A stretch of 64,000 bases of DNA. Source: Bacteroidia bacterium (lineage in GTDB: Bacteria > Bacteroidota > Bacteroidia > J057 > JADKCL01). The translations under genes and the position numbers were made by a program. The DNA is taken from positions 372,001 to 436,000 of the forward strand of contig JACJYV010000004.1 in NCBI GenBank assembly GCA_020635905.1, read 5' to 3'. Positions within the stretch are counted from its first letter, which is position 1, and every line of letters begins with the position of its first letter. Under the pieces are notes generated by a model that ran no database searches, had not been told where the DNA came from, and was given only the letters and a program-made list of their open reading frames with translations. Positions 1-9,999 of this stretch are shown piece by piece.

Positions 1-3000
1 ATTGGAACCAATTACGAAAATTATACCATCCAGCCGCCTGAGGTGCTCAATGGAGGCTTTAGCTTTAATCTCTCAAGTACCTCAGAAACAGATGGTTCTG
101 AGACGATTTATTCGCCCGTTAATACTTTTTTGTCCGCAGGGGATGCAGATCAGGCCATCTGGGAACTTATTGAGAATCTGGAGAAATTTGACCGGGCTTC
201 TGAGCGCATTTATGCCATTGATCACATCTTATTGCGTCCCCCTGAAACAGATCCCCTGTTTGGAATTTCCCTTCTTAGCGAACAGGGCGCACCGCTGCTC
301 GGGGCCAACGGCTGGCTGCCCAGGCCCTTGCTTGAAGTTTTGCAGGAGATCAATCCCGAAAATTCTCAGTTGATTTACAGTGACGAACAGCTTCCTGAAG
401 CTCAGGAGGATGAGTTTTCTTTTGTTTTCAGGTTGCAGGCAGTGCGTGGGAGCGATCCCTTTCCGGCGTTTCCGGCCACGGGCATGCAAATGAAGGGAAC
501 TTTCAAATCCAATTCCAGATTAACGGAAACTGAAGATATTTCTCCCCGTTTTCGCGATTATATCCTGCAATTTTACTCTGATTTGCTTGATCAGCCCACT
601 TTGCTGGGCCAGGCTCTTCAGGAAGACTTTTTGCAACCCGATCTACCCCCTGACTGGAGAAATCCTGCCCGCCATATTGTGATGCAGGAATGGGGAAAAG
701 CTGCGCTCAGGACCCTGATTGCCAATCGTAAAACTGCCGCTAATTCAACTTTGGGGGATTCTTTGGCCAAACTGGGGAAAGAAACTGGTCGAAAAGATGA
801 GGAAGGATTTTTGGCACAATGGCTGAATGGCTGGTACTCACCTCTGTTTACTACCCCTGCACTCCTTGAAGAGGCGGTGAATAAGGACCTGAAGAAAGGT
901 CGCCCTGCGAACAAAAAGGACCTTTCTCAGGCGGTAAACTCCATGTCACGCGAATTCTGGGCCTGTTTGGGACGAAAGGTAGTGGAAGCTTATCTTCGTC
1001 GCGAATATCCCCGGGTGGTCGATAATGCAGCTTCCTTTGGGGCAGGAATCCGGGGAAATCTCAATCTGTATCCGAAGGATTTTGACGTGGCAGAAACTGC
1101 CAAATGGGTGGCTCAGCGCCTTGTTTTGGCCTGGAAGGGAATTCAGCCCAATGAAAAATCACCACCCGATGCTGGTCCCCAAAGTCCGGAAGTGTTTTTG
1201 GTGAATTTGATCAAAACCGGGCTCAAAATTGAAGTGGATTTACAACCTGGATTCAGGAAACTCCTGGTCTCCTCAGGGCGGGAATTTTTGGGCAGATACA
1301 TGCAAAGCGTGTGGAAATGGGGACTTTTTGCACCAGATCGCCTGGGGGTGAATCTCCTGTTATACCACCGTGAATACCGCAAAAAATATCCTGCGGGAAA
1401 TACCAAACGGGTTTTCAAAAATCTGGTTGAATTTGCAGAGGACCAATTGATGGGGTATCTGGAAAAATTCTACCTTCCCCAATTGGATGAATTCGCTCAA
1501 AAAGGCCTGAATCGAACCCGTACACTGCCACAACCCGGCGCGAACCTGGGCAATGCCATGCAGTCTGATTTGCTGAAATATGCCCGTACCACGGGAGGGT
1601 ATTTTGATCCGGGAGAGCCTGGCAAAGAGAAAAAGAAGTACTTTTTGCAATGCATGCTGGATGCTTTTATCTGGCTGACCCGTTATAAAATTGCCCCTTT
1701 GGGGAGCGAATTGCCTGGTTTGGAGGGATTTGAGCTGGAAAAGCCCGTATTGCCTGCCAATTTCGAGGAGCTGGGACGGAAGGCATTGATTTTTTATCTG
1801 GAGAAAAATTATTTGAGCAGGGGAAATTTTGACTCAGATAATTTTGAGGGGTTGGGACAGCATTTTGAGAGTTTGCAAATTGTTAATAAACAGGGGGTTA
1901 GGGATGCTTTGGTGGCGATTGGTGCATATTTTCAGGCGAATTTTCTCAACCACCACATCCTGTCCGGGACCAAACAAGGTGAAACCTTGTTTCACCGTAT
2001 TTCAGCCTGGGTCGATGCCAACATTACAGATAAAAATCATGGATTGCTCAATGCCCTTCCATCCACCCTGGATTGGGGAAATAAGGAGAAAGAAAAGCTG
2101 GCCATTCAGCTTTTTGAGCTGGCAATGAGTATGCTGGTGGATAATCTTCCTTTGCCCCTCATCCCGCTGAGTGAGCCTGGATCACCCCCAAAGGAAGATG
2201 TTACCCCTCCCCGAGGGCCGGATTTGCCCAATTTTGTCCGGGATCTGGGCACCATTCATCTGAAATATTTCCTCAAGGAAATTCTGGCCATGCTGACCGA
2301 CAGCAATGACATTTCCATCAAGAATTTCAATCAACTGGTGCGTGATAATTTGTTGGTTTCCAGTAAAGTAAATCGGGTTGATCCGCGCTTTGGTAAAATC
2401 TGGACTGAAAACGGACAGTTCCTGATGCACTATTTTCTGGGGACAAAATATGCCTGGCAAATGAAGGATGGAATTTCCCTTTATCAGGCCATCATCCATG
2501 ATTTGAACCTTCCCCTGAATCGCAATTTAAGTTTTGAGGAAAAAGCGAAGCCGCCTGAAAAAGTTGAACCCGAAAAGATTAAGTACGGATTTTCCCTGGC
2601 CTGTTTGCCGCCAAAAAGCAAAGAATGGTTGCCAGAAAACCTCGAAGCTTATCGCCAATATGTGCTGACTTTGACTGGCAAGGTGAATTTTACTCAACAA
2701 AGTGAGGCCGAAGAGGAGATCGAAAAGCTGATTTTCCGAATTCAGCAAGTCAGAAATGAGGACCTTCCTTTTGAAAATGTGTTCCAAACCCGATTGAAAC
2801 CTCTGACGGACCAGAAGGGACCGTTTTTCTTCGGCGGGGAAGACCATATTTCCAACCAGATTACAGTGGTGATGCCCGATTGGCCCACCCGTTTTCAGGA
2901 CAGTACTTTCAAAGAAGCCTTCAGAAAAGCCCTCACAGAGGAGTGTCCTGCCCATATTTTTTGCAATTTGCTGGAATTGAGCTTTCCTGATTTTCAGATT

Positions 3001-3123
3001 TTTGAAGAAAAATATTTGGCCTGGAAGCTGGAAGACCCTGGGGAGGAGGACCGCGGCTATTACAGTTCGAAATTGCTGGAATTTATTCTGAGTTTCACCC
3101 ATTCCAATCCAAAAACCAGCTGA
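1..3123 (+). CDS. Large eCIS-associated protein, 5' end cut by window
   Basis: The reading frame is open from the first base, so the gene starts left of the window and at least 1040 residues are visible. A GTG at 43 is not a convincing start. Near the visible N-terminus is the motif RIYAIDHILLRP. Near the C-terminus is a VVMPDWPTRFQD...ECPAHI stretch. As I recall, both motifs recur in large proteins encoded beside the tape-measure gene in Bacteroidota contractile injection systems, at the Afp12/Afp13-like position. The rest is mostly helical with no recognisable enzyme motif. The stop lies one base before the next start, so the two genes are co-translated. A role in the baseplate or in assembly is inferred from position only. 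Confidence 0.6.
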   Translation: MGTNYENYTIQPPEVLNGGFSFNLSSTSETDGSETIYSPVNTFLSAGDADQAIWELIENLEKFDRASERIYAIDHILLRPPETDPLFGISLLSEQGAPLLGANGWLPRPLLEVLQEINPENSQLIYSDEQLPEAQEDEFSFVFRLQAVRGSDPFPAFPATGMQMKGTFKSNSRLTETEDISPRFRDYILQFYSDLLDQPTLLGQALQEDFLQPDLPPDWRNPARHIVMQEWGKAALRTLIANRKTAANSTLGDSLAKLGKETGRKDEEGFLAQWLNGWYSPLFTTPALLEEAVNKDLKKGRPANKKDLSQAVNSMSREFWACLGRKVVEAYLRREYPRVVDNAASFGAGIRGNLNLYPKDFDVAETAKWVAQRLVLAWKGIQPNEKSPPDAGPQSPEVFLVNLIKTGLKIEVDLQPGFRKLLVSSGREFLGRYMQSVWKWGLFAPDRLGVNLLLYHREYRKKYPAGNTKRVFKNLVEFAEDQLMGYLEKFYLPQLDEFAQKGLNRTRTLPQPGANLGNAMQSDLLKYARTTGGYFDPGEPGKEKKKYFLQCMLDAFIWLTRYKIAPLGSELPGLEGFELEKPVLPANFEELGRKALIFYLEKNYLSRGNFDSDNFEGLGQHFESLQIVNKQGVRDALVAIGAYFQANFLNHHILSGTKQGETLFHRISAWVDANITDKNHGLLNALPSTLDWGNKEKEKLAIQLFELAMSMLVDNLPLPLIPLSEPGSPPKEDVTPPRGPDLPNFVRDLGTIHLKYFLKEILAMLTDSNDISIKNFNQLVRDNLLVSSKVNRVDPRFGKIWTENGQFLMHYFLGTKYAWQMKDGISLYQAIIHDLNLPLNRNLSFEEKAKPPEKVEPEKIKYGFSLACLPPKSKEWLPENLEAYRQYVLTLTGKVNFTQQSEAEEEIEKLIFRIQQVRNEDLPFENVFQTRLKPLTDQKGPFFFGGEDHISNQITVVMPDWPTRFQDSTFKEAFRKALTEECPAHIFCNLLELSFPDFQIFEEKYLAWKLEDPGEEDRGYYSSKLLEFILSFTHSNPKTS

Positions 3124-3124
3124 A

Positions 3125-6100
3125 ATGGCAGGCACGCAACGGCACAGGATTCGAAAACTGGACGTTCAGGTGCGTTCCCGTGATGCTCATTTGCCCGCCA
3201 AATTGAAAAACAGGGTGAATTTTGCCCTGAAAAACCTCATCTCAAGCCGTCTTTCGAGCCTTTTTGATCAGTTTGCGGCTGAGGGCCAATTGATTCGCAT
3301 TCATAATTTGAGAATCAATCTGGGCAAACTGAAGGAGGATTCAACCCAGGAGGAAATTGAAACAACCATTGTAGAGCAGGTCAGGAAAAAGCTGATGGCG
3401 GCTCTGGCCAATGGAAGGCCAGAAACGGCTCCTGATGAGTCTTCCAGGTCGGCCAAGGGCAAATTTGATCTGCTGGAATTTTACCTTTTGCATGGAGGTA
3501 TGCCCTGGTGGTACGCAGGACCAGCCGCGGATTTGGAGGAAATATTGCTGCAGGTTCTGGAAGAAGAGCCCCTCAGATTCAAGTCCTGGCTGGTTGCATT
3601 GCAAAAAAATGAAACCATTCGTCACCGTTTGCAGGAAAAAAATGGGCCCAAAGGGCGTCAGGCCGTTTTGAGCTTGATCGCAGGAAAGGATCAGGAAGTG
3701 GCAGAATCTGTATTGCTGGACTTCAGTCAGGCGCATTCCCGTAATCCTTTGCTGAAAATGCAGGGCCTTGATTTTGGGAAGTGGATCTGGAATGTGGGGC
3801 TGGAATATTTTCTGCAAAACCGTCAAAAGAGCTTCAATAAGCAGGATTTTTTGGCATTTATTTTGAAAGCTCTGACCAACGGAAAGGAGGAAAAGGCCAG
3901 GGAAATTGCAGTAAAACTGGAAAAATCGGCCTTGGGTTCAGCTTTGCTGTTTGAATTGGGGGAAGTCCTGCCCCCAAAGCCCAAAAATAGTGGAGCTAAA
4001 GGGTCATCCCGTCAGGATCAAAACAGGCCTTCCCTGAAGGCGATTCCAGAACAAATTGAATTCCTGATTTTAAACCTGCTGGGGCTATTCGGTCGTTTTT
4101 GGGCTCAGGAAGGGCCATCAAAAGAGGTACTCAGGAAGATTTTGCTCAAGGCAGCAAGGGAAATTTTGGACCTGCAAAATGGCCCTTTTTCCGATACCCG
4201 TCTGGTCCTGAAAAATGCACTTCGCCACCTGGCGAATCTTCGGGGCCAGCCGCAGGCTGAATTCCTGCGGGAATTGGCCACTTTTGCCTCCATTGCGCCT
4301 CCTGAGGCGCATTTCCCACCCGAACTGACAGAGCTGTTGGGTCAATCCACGGAAAAAAGGGGAGGAATGCAATTTTCGCAGGGTGATTTTTGGGCAGAAA
4401 GGCAGGCGCCGCCTGAACCGTTTTTCCGGGATGAAATCCCGGAATTTCAGGCCCTGCGGGAGGATTTATTGGCCGTACAGGCCTTGTATCCCTTTTTGCC
4501 TGCTGGTGGAGATCGCCTGGAAAACGCAATCAAAGAACTTGAAACAGCTTTCAGGCGGTCAGGCAGCCTGGGAAAAGGAAAAGAGGAACGGTTTTTCAGG
4601 TTTTTGAGCTGGAATCTGGCCCGGAATTTTAAGCAAAATCTGAATGAGTTTTTGTCGGGTTTGGGCCTGGCCGTACGGCTTTCAAGCTCAATTGTGCACT
4701 TGCGAAGCAAGTTGCCTGTATTTTTGAGCAAGATTGGAAATTGGGTTGAAACTGCCCGGGAGGCTGAATGGATGCAAATCCTTCAGGAAAACCCAGGCGA
4801 TCCGGCCGTGATTTCCGCAGCGTTTCATTGGCTGGTGCAGCAAAAAGACGCGGTCAGATTGGCCCGAAAATGGCTGCCCTGGCTTGCCCCATTGCAGGCG
4901 GTTTTTCTTCAGGATTTTTGGACTGACCTTCGCAAAATCTATCAATATGCCTCTGGACAATCACTTTCGCTGAGTAATGAAAAGTACGTGATTATCAATT
5001 TGTTAAAAAGTGTTTTGAATGAGGTTGGGAAAAATTGGAATCAGGTTGAGTTACTGCACAAAGGATGGGGAGAGATTCTTGCCTTGCTTCCCGGCGGCCG
5101 GGAAAAGACCAATCCTGAAATTCCCCCCAAACTGAAACTTGCTCCCCTGTGGAAACTTTGGCAAAGTCAGTCAGAAAATCCTGTGGTGAACGAGCCGGGC
5201 CGAATCTGGTTAAGCCATTTGGGTGCCGAAAAGTACAGCCGTTTGCTGGAAATGGTGCTTGGGCAGCAGTTGACCTATCTGAGCAACTGGGCCGCGGACC
5301 TGGAAAATATTTTTGAATGGGCCAGAAAGGTTGAAAAGGAGAAAATTCCTCCCGCAGGGTGGGTCTTGCAGACAATTTTTGAGGGATTGAAATCCCAAAA
5401 GATTCAGGCAGAAAAGCCTCAGGGCTGGTTCTCCTGGCTGATTTTCAGCTATGCACCTCAAATTCAGGAAAAACCTGCCGTACTGAAAACCAGGTGGCTT
5501 GATTGGCAAGCCCGGGCATCCAGCCAGGTGATTTTCAGTGTAGAATGGGTGAAACTGGGGCAGGAAAATCGCAAAGAAAAGGAGGGAAGCACCCCGCAAA
5601 AGAGCATGCCCCGGACTTTGGAAGAACTGAAAAATCTGATTGAAATTCTGCAGGAAAAGTCTGAATTAAGGTCGTTTTATCAAATCAGGTTTCGAAACTG
5701 GGCCGAAAACCAGGCTTTCCAAAGCCTGGTTCGTGAATTGCCTGCTTCCAGCCGCTACTCCCTTTTTTATGCCCTGGAGCCCCTCAGATTTTCATTTTTG
5801 CAGACCTTTTTACAGGATTTGGCTTTTGTGCTGCCCTCCCTGACTGCTTTTCCCCGACTCACTGCCACCCAATTGGACCATATTCTCCAGTCAGCAGGTC
5901 TGGAATTTGTAATGACACAAAGTCCGTCACGGGCTGTTTCGCCCGAATTTTACCTGGATCTTTTTGCAAAAATCGTTCAGGAATTGGGCTTGCAGTCCCT
6001 GCAGGTTGGGGAGCAATTGGTTCATTGGCTGCAGGATTCAGCCCCTCAGGGTACAGGGCAGCAAGTCCAAAAGCGCCTTCGGCCGCTTTTTTTGCAGGAA

Positions 6101-7981
6101 AATCAACTGGCGAAGCCAGTTGCAAAGACCAGGACGTCTGCCCGGGAAAGCCCCCTGGCTGGATTTCAGCTTGATCTGATCCTTGATCTGAAATATTTGC
6201 TTTCACGTGAACCTGAAATCATTGGCAAAATGCAGCCTGAAATCATTCAACTGGTGGATCGGGCTGCGCAAAAGCTGAGCAAAGAATTTCGACCTGAAAT
6301 TTTGGGCCAAAGGGCTTGGTTACGCCTCTGGGTTGAGACTTTGGCTCGTGAACTGGGCTTTGCCCCCGCCAATTTTGGCCAGTTTCTGGCCTCACAAAGC
6401 CGCAGGTACCGTGGAAATCTTCGTTTAGGAGCCCTCATCAACACCTTATGGACGGGAGAAAGAAATTCACCCCAGACCAGACCTGCGCAGGATTCTGAGG
6501 ACGATTTTGAGGTTTTTGCCAATGTGCTCCAGGGTTATCTTGAAAATGGAGTAATTCCCCCTGGATACCCATTGGCCCTTTTTCGGGAAAAACTGACCTC
6601 CTTTCTGACCACCCATACCGCTGATTTACAGCGTTTATTCGCCCAATGGAAACTCACCCGCCAGGCTGCAGAACGCATTTTGCTTCATTTTAGGGGGAGG
6701 CAGTTGTTTGCACTTTTGCAGGCCGTTTTGGGCTGGGGTGAAACTTTCTGGAAGCAGCTTGACCTGGAGTTGGAGGCTGTTGCTCAGCATCTGGCAGAAA
6801 TTCCCCGCTTTCGTCTGCAAGTCTGGGAGGAAATAGTGAATCAGGTGGTGATTCTGGGGGAAGGCGGGGCGGAAAATACCCACTTTCTGTTTCGGGCTGT
6901 CAGGCGACTGATGGAGAATTCGGGCCTGAATTTCAGCCGTTTTCAGGATTTGTTCCAATCTGAGCCCAAAACTGAAAGCCAGGCGCAGGGGAATCTTCCA
7001 TTATTATTTGAGATGGCCCGCCGCGAAGGCTGGATTAGGGAATTGCCCAACAGGTCTGTTTCCTCAGTTTTTTTCCCGCCCCCTGATTTCACGGCGGACC
7101 TGATCTTTGTGCTCCAATGGGTATTTTTTCAGGAGAAAAAATCCATTTCAACCAAAGATCTGCATAGGATTCAGTCTTCGGGCAAGGGCAAAAAAGGCAT
7201 AACAGATTATCAGGCCTGGTCCCGTTCCATTTTGCAAAAGGGGGCAAAGCTTTTGGGAAAATCCTTTCCAGACCTGCTTCGCCAAATTCAGCCTTTGGTT
7301 CGGGATCAGGCTCATTTTTTCAGGCATTTTGGTACTTACCCGGAATTAACGGCATTGATCCTCAGTGAATTGCCTGAAGAAGAGAAACCGTCCACCAAAG
7401 TTCCTGAGGCCGATCGGCCCAAGCCGCCCCGTCCCTGGGATGTGGCAAAACGGGAATTGAATTTCACGGGTGAATTTCAAATTCCCAATGCTGGGATGAT
7501 TTTGGTCGAGCCCTTTATTCAGCGTTATTTTCAGGTGTTGAACCTGCTTGAGCAAAACATTTTTGTGGATGAAAAAGCCCGTGAACGGGCCATTTTTCTT
7601 TTGCATTACCTGGCCACAGGTCATGCCAAAGCCAGTGAGGCAGAACTTGTTCTGCCCAAAGTGCTGGTAGGAATGGATCCCTCACAGGTGGTGTCTCAGG
7701 ATGAAATTTCAGTTAGTGAAAGAGAGGCAGAAATCACCCAAAGTCTGCTCAAAACCGCCATCAGTTATTGGAAAGGGATTGGAAATACCACCCCTGATGT
7801 TTTTCAGGAATCTTTCCTAACCAGGGGTGGAATCCTGCGCAAAACTGAAAAAAGCTGGTATCTCAAGGTCGATCCCCGTCCCTATGACCTGCTGCTGCGC
7901 ACCCTTCCCTGGAGTTTCAGCCCGGTCACACTGCCCTGGGTGCAGGGAATGATGACGGTGGAATGGAGCCACACATTTTAA
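3125..7981 (+). CDS. Contractile injection system tape-measure-type protein (CIS_TMP family)
   Basis: A 1618-residue protein. The N-terminus (HRIRKLDVQV, then basic helical sequence to about residue 75) and the C-terminus match the pattern I know for the eCIS tape-measure family. The C-terminal signs are IPNAGMILVEPFIQRYF, a FLLHYLATG segment, LPKVLVGM, and a final block around WYLKVDPRPYDLLLRTLPWS. The roughly 1300 residues between are helical, leucine- and tryptophan-rich, with no catalytic motif. In Afp/PVC-type particles the homologue acts with the AAA+ ATPase and is thought to set tube length. It begins one base after the upstream stop, and its 3' end overlaps the ATPase gene, so the three genes form one transcription unit. 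The family call is fairly safe; the mechanism is inferred from the family. Confidence 0.8.
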   Translation: MAGTQRHRIRKLDVQVRSRDAHLPAKLKNRVNFALKNLISSRLSSLFDQFAAEGQLIRIHNLRINLGKLKEDSTQEEIETTIVEQVRKKLMAALANGRPETAPDESSRSAKGKFDLLEFYLLHGGMPWWYAGPAADLEEILLQVLEEEPLRFKSWLVALQKNETIRHRLQEKNGPKGRQAVLSLIAGKDQEVAESVLLDFSQAHSRNPLLKMQGLDFGKWIWNVGLEYFLQNRQKSFNKQDFLAFILKALTNGKEEKAREIAVKLEKSALGSALLFELGEVLPPKPKNSGAKGSSRQDQNRPSLKAIPEQIEFLILNLLGLFGRFWAQEGPSKEVLRKILLKAAREILDLQNGPFSDTRLVLKNALRHLANLRGQPQAEFLRELATFASIAPPEAHFPPELTELLGQSTEKRGGMQFSQGDFWAERQAPPEPFFRDEIPEFQALREDLLAVQALYPFLPAGGDRLENAIKELETAFRRSGSLGKGKEERFFRFLSWNLARNFKQNLNEFLSGLGLAVRLSSSIVHLRSKLPVFLSKIGNWVETAREAEWMQILQENPGDPAVISAAFHWLVQQKDAVRLARKWLPWLAPLQAVFLQDFWTDLRKIYQYASGQSLSLSNEKYVIINLLKSVLNEVGKNWNQVELLHKGWGEILALLPGGREKTNPEIPPKLKLAPLWKLWQSQSENPVVNEPGRIWLSHLGAEKYSRLLEMVLGQQLTYLSNWAADLENIFEWARKVEKEKIPPAGWVLQTIFEGLKSQKIQAEKPQGWFSWLIFSYAPQIQEKPAVLKTRWLDWQARASSQVIFSVEWVKLGQENRKEKEGSTPQKSMPRTLEELKNLIEILQEKSELRSFYQIRFRNWAENQAFQSLVRELPASSRYSLFYALEPLRFSFLQTFLQDLAFVLPSLTAFPRLTATQLDHILQSAGLEFVMTQSPSRAVSPEFYLDLFAKIVQELGLQSLQVGEQLVHWLQDSAPQGTGQQVQKRLRPLFLQENQLAKPVAKTRTSARESPLAGFQLDLILDLKYLLSREPEIIGKMQPEIIQLVDRAAQKLSKEFRPEILGQRAWLRLWVETLARELGFAPANFGQFLASQSRRYRGNLRLGALINTLWTGERNSPQTRPAQDSEDDFEVFANVLQGYLENGVIPPGYPLALFREKLTSFLTTHTADLQRLFAQWKLTRQAAERILLHFRGRQLFALLQAVLGWGETFWKQLDLELEAVAQHLAEIPRFRLQVWEEIVNQVVILGEGGAENTHFLFRAVRRLMENSGLNFSRFQDLFQSEPKTESQAQGNLPLLFEMARREGWIRELPNRSVSSVFFPPPDFTADLIFVLQWVFFQEKKSISTKDLHRIQSSGKGKKGITDYQAWSRSILQKGAKLLGKSFPDLLRQIQPLVRDQAHFFRHFGTYPELTALILSELPEEEKPSTKVPEADRPKPPRPWDVAKRELNFTGEFQIPNAGMILVEPFIQRYFQVLNLLEQNIFVDEKARERAIFLLHYLATGHAKASEAELVLPKVLVGMDPSQVVSQDEISVSEREAEITQSLLKTAISYWKGIGNTTPDVFQESFLTRGGILRKTEKSWYLKVDPRPYDLLLRTLPWSFSPVTLPWVQGMMTVEWSHTF

Positions 7982-9381
7982 ATTCAGGTAAAACTATGGA
8001 TCAGAAACAGGAAATAATTCATGATGAGGAAATTGCAGTTAGCATTTTTGAATCTCTGCAAAATAATCTGAACTGGTTGGAAAAGATCATTGAAGCCCGT
8101 TGTCAATCTTATTTCGATCAGGAAACCACTTCTTCAGGTCATGAAATTCCTGACTTCCCCGTCCAACAAATTCAGGCAGATTCACCTCTGGAAAAGTTGA
8201 TTGCCCTGGAAAATTTTGGCAAACATGAACGCCTGATCATGGTGCTGGCCCTGGTTCCCCTGCTCAAACCTCAGATTCTGGAGGTATTCTTCATCAAAAA
8301 TTCTATAACGGACCGGGCATTTTCTGAATTTGGCGGGGTTGCGGGGAAAATTCATGCCGGATTTATGCCCACTGGCGAAACTGCGATTTTCCTGCTCAGT
8401 GGCGGAAATTTGCAGAAAAGAATCACTTTTATCCCCATTTTTCGCTCAGATCATCCGCTTTTTGCCCGGCAGATTCTTCAACATCCCGATCTTTCCCACA
8501 GTGAACCCGACCTGGCTTTTCCCCTCGTGCTTACTCCATCCTGTAAGTCACTGCTGCTTTCAGGGCAGGATTTTCGACCGGATTTTAGTCCCACTTTTCC
8601 GGCCAAACGGCTGACTACCCGACAAAACTGGTCAGATCTGGTGGTGGAAAATTACATTTTGGACGATTTGGGCGAAATCAAAACCTGGCTGCAGCACGGA
8701 GACACCATTATGCAGGAATGGGGCTTTGAAAAGAAGCTGAAACCAGGTTTCAAGGCACTTTTTCATGGTCCTCCTGGCACGGGCAAAACTTTTGCTGCCA
8801 CCCTCTTGGGCAAGGATACAGGCTTTGACATTTACCGCATTGACCTGTCCATGATTGTATCCAAGTGGATTGGCGAAACGGAAAAAAACCTGGCCGGGAT
8901 TTTCGACCAGGCCGAGCAGAAAAACTGGATTCTCTTCTTCGACGAAGCCGACGCCCTGTTTGGCAAACGGACCGTGACCAGCAGTTCCAACGACCGCTAC
9001 GCCAACCAGGAGGTATCCTATCTGCTGCAACGCATCGAGGATTTTCCGGGTGTGGTGATCCTGGCCAGCAATTTCAAAACCAACATTGACAAAGCTTTTA
9101 TTCGCCGTTTTCAATCCATCATCCAGTTTTCGCCCCCCGACAAATACCAGCGCCTGCGACTTTGGGAAAATGCATTCCCACCCCAAACGCCCCTCGATCC
9201 CAACATTGACCTCGAACAGATCGCCAATCTTTATGAGCTGACGGGTGGCGAAATTGTGAATGTGGTGCGCCACGCTGCCCTCGTTTCAGTAGGCAAATCT
9301 CCCCGTACCATCACCCAGGATGCCATCCTGAACGGCATTCGCAAGGAATTTCACAAGGAAGGAAAGATATTTAATTTTTGA
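7963..9381 (+). CDS. eCIS AAA+ ATPase (Afp15-like)
   Basis: A 472-residue protein with a C-terminal AAA+ domain. Walker A is GPPGTGKT (about 269-276) and Walker B is ILFFDEADALFGKR with the acidic pair at 327-328. An ASNFKTNIDKAFIRRF segment supplies sensor-1 and arginine-finger residues. The N-terminal 200 residues are helical and match the extra domain expected of eCIS ATPases. In Afp and PVC this ATPase is usually the last core gene and helps final assembly or length control. The ATG at 7963 overlaps the upstream gene by 19 nt. An ATG at 7996 (MDQKQEI) is an equally plausible start. The short tandem repeats downstream begin inside the last codons. Confidence 0.87.
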   Translation: MEPHILNSGKTMDQKQEIIHDEEIAVSIFESLQNNLNWLEKIIEARCQSYFDQETTSSGHEIPDFPVQQIQADSPLEKLIALENFGKHERLIMVLALVPLLKPQILEVFFIKNSITDRAFSEFGGVAGKIHAGFMPTGETAIFLLSGGNLQKRITFIPIFRSDHPLFARQILQHPDLSHSEPDLAFPLVLTPSCKSLLLSGQDFRPDFSPTFPAKRLTTRQNWSDLVVENYILDDLGEIKTWLQHGDTIMQEWGFEKKLKPGFKALFHGPPGTGKTFAATLLGKDTGFDIYRIDLSMIVSKWIGETEKNLAGIFDQAEQKNWILFFDEADALFGKRTVTSSSNDRYANQEVSYLLQRIEDFPGVVILASNFKTNIDKAFIRRFQSIIQFSPPDKYQRLRLWENAFPPQTPLDPNIDLEQIANLYELTGGEIVNVVRHAALVSVGKSPRTITQDAILNGIRKEFHKEGKIFNF

Positions 9382-9440
9382 GATGTTAATTTTTGAGAAG
9401 TTAGATTTTGAGATGTTAGATTTTGAGATGTTAGATTTTA
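9366..9440 (+). repeat. 15-bp tandem repeat, about five units
   Basis: The unit is GATGTTAGATTTTGA with small variations. Clear copies lie at 9382-9396, 9397-9411 and 9412-9426, and a shortened one at 9427-9440. A diverged copy at 9366-9381 contains the end and stop codon of the ATPase gene. Each unit carries a TGA, so slippage would alter at most the extreme C-terminus of the ATPase. Confidence 0.85.
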
Positions 9441-9940
9441 GAGAGGAGTCCTGAGTCATTAGTCTTGAGTCCTTAGGCACTTAGGGTGATGTAAGCGACA
9501 ACAAATTGTCGCAAAATTTGTGATTGGCGTTTATAGTATTGCCCTGGCCGGGCGGGCCTTCTTTACTCGTTGGTTTATTATTTTTCAAAGGCACTCGTGA
9601 ATCTCCCTTTGGTCGATTTGTTAGAAAAAGAAGCAAAAAGCGCCAAAACCTAAACCCTGCCCCCTCACACCACTGACCCACCGCACAATGCCCCCAGCCG
9701 CCCTCCCGATAGCTATCCGGGACCCCTCGCTCAAGGCCGCCCCCTGGTTTTGGCAAGGCCACCCCACCCTGGTTGGCTTCGCCAAAAAATATCCCCGCTT
9801 CGCGGCTTCAATCCCCTGGATTGATTTAGTCCTTAGTCGTTAGTTCTGAGTCGTTTATCCATAGTTTTTTGCGGGGAGAAATGAAAAATCAATTCCCAAG
9901 ACCTAATTCCCAAGACCTAATACCTAACCCCAAAAACCTA
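9441..9940. other. Non-coding, repeat-rich intergenic stretch
   Basis: I find no credible gene here. The stretch holds two similar low-complexity blocks made of TTAGTC/GAGTC words (about 9446-9483 and 9826-9858). It also has a 14-bp direct repeat AATTCCCAAGACCT at 9891-9904 and 9905-9918, and a near-palindrome CCCGATAGCTATCCGGG near 9705-9721 inside a C-rich segment. The layout suggests a dispersed intergenic repeat with decayed copies. A 93-codon minus-strand frame through it has atypical composition and I do not count it as a gene. Confidence 0.5.
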
Positions 9941-9970
9941 AAAAAAATACCCCGGGCAAAGCCCGGGGTA
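9941..9970 (-). terminator. Rho-independent terminator of the 10.0-12.7 kb minus operon
   Basis: A perfect 10-bp stem TACCCCGGGC / GCCCGGGGTA (9948-9957 and 9961-9970) has an AAA loop. On the minus strand it is followed by a run of seven or more T. It lies 30 bp past the stop of the minus-strand gene ending at 10000. Confidence 0.85.
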
Positions 9971-9999
9971 AATGATTTAAAGGATTGAAGATGAGGTCC

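Noticed and set aside
9481..9762. 93-codon minus-strand frame in the repeat-rich gap
   Set aside because: Its composition (Gly/Pro/Arg-rich, then Lys/Asn-rich) follows the underlying repeats, it has no domain or signal, and it runs through near-palindromes.
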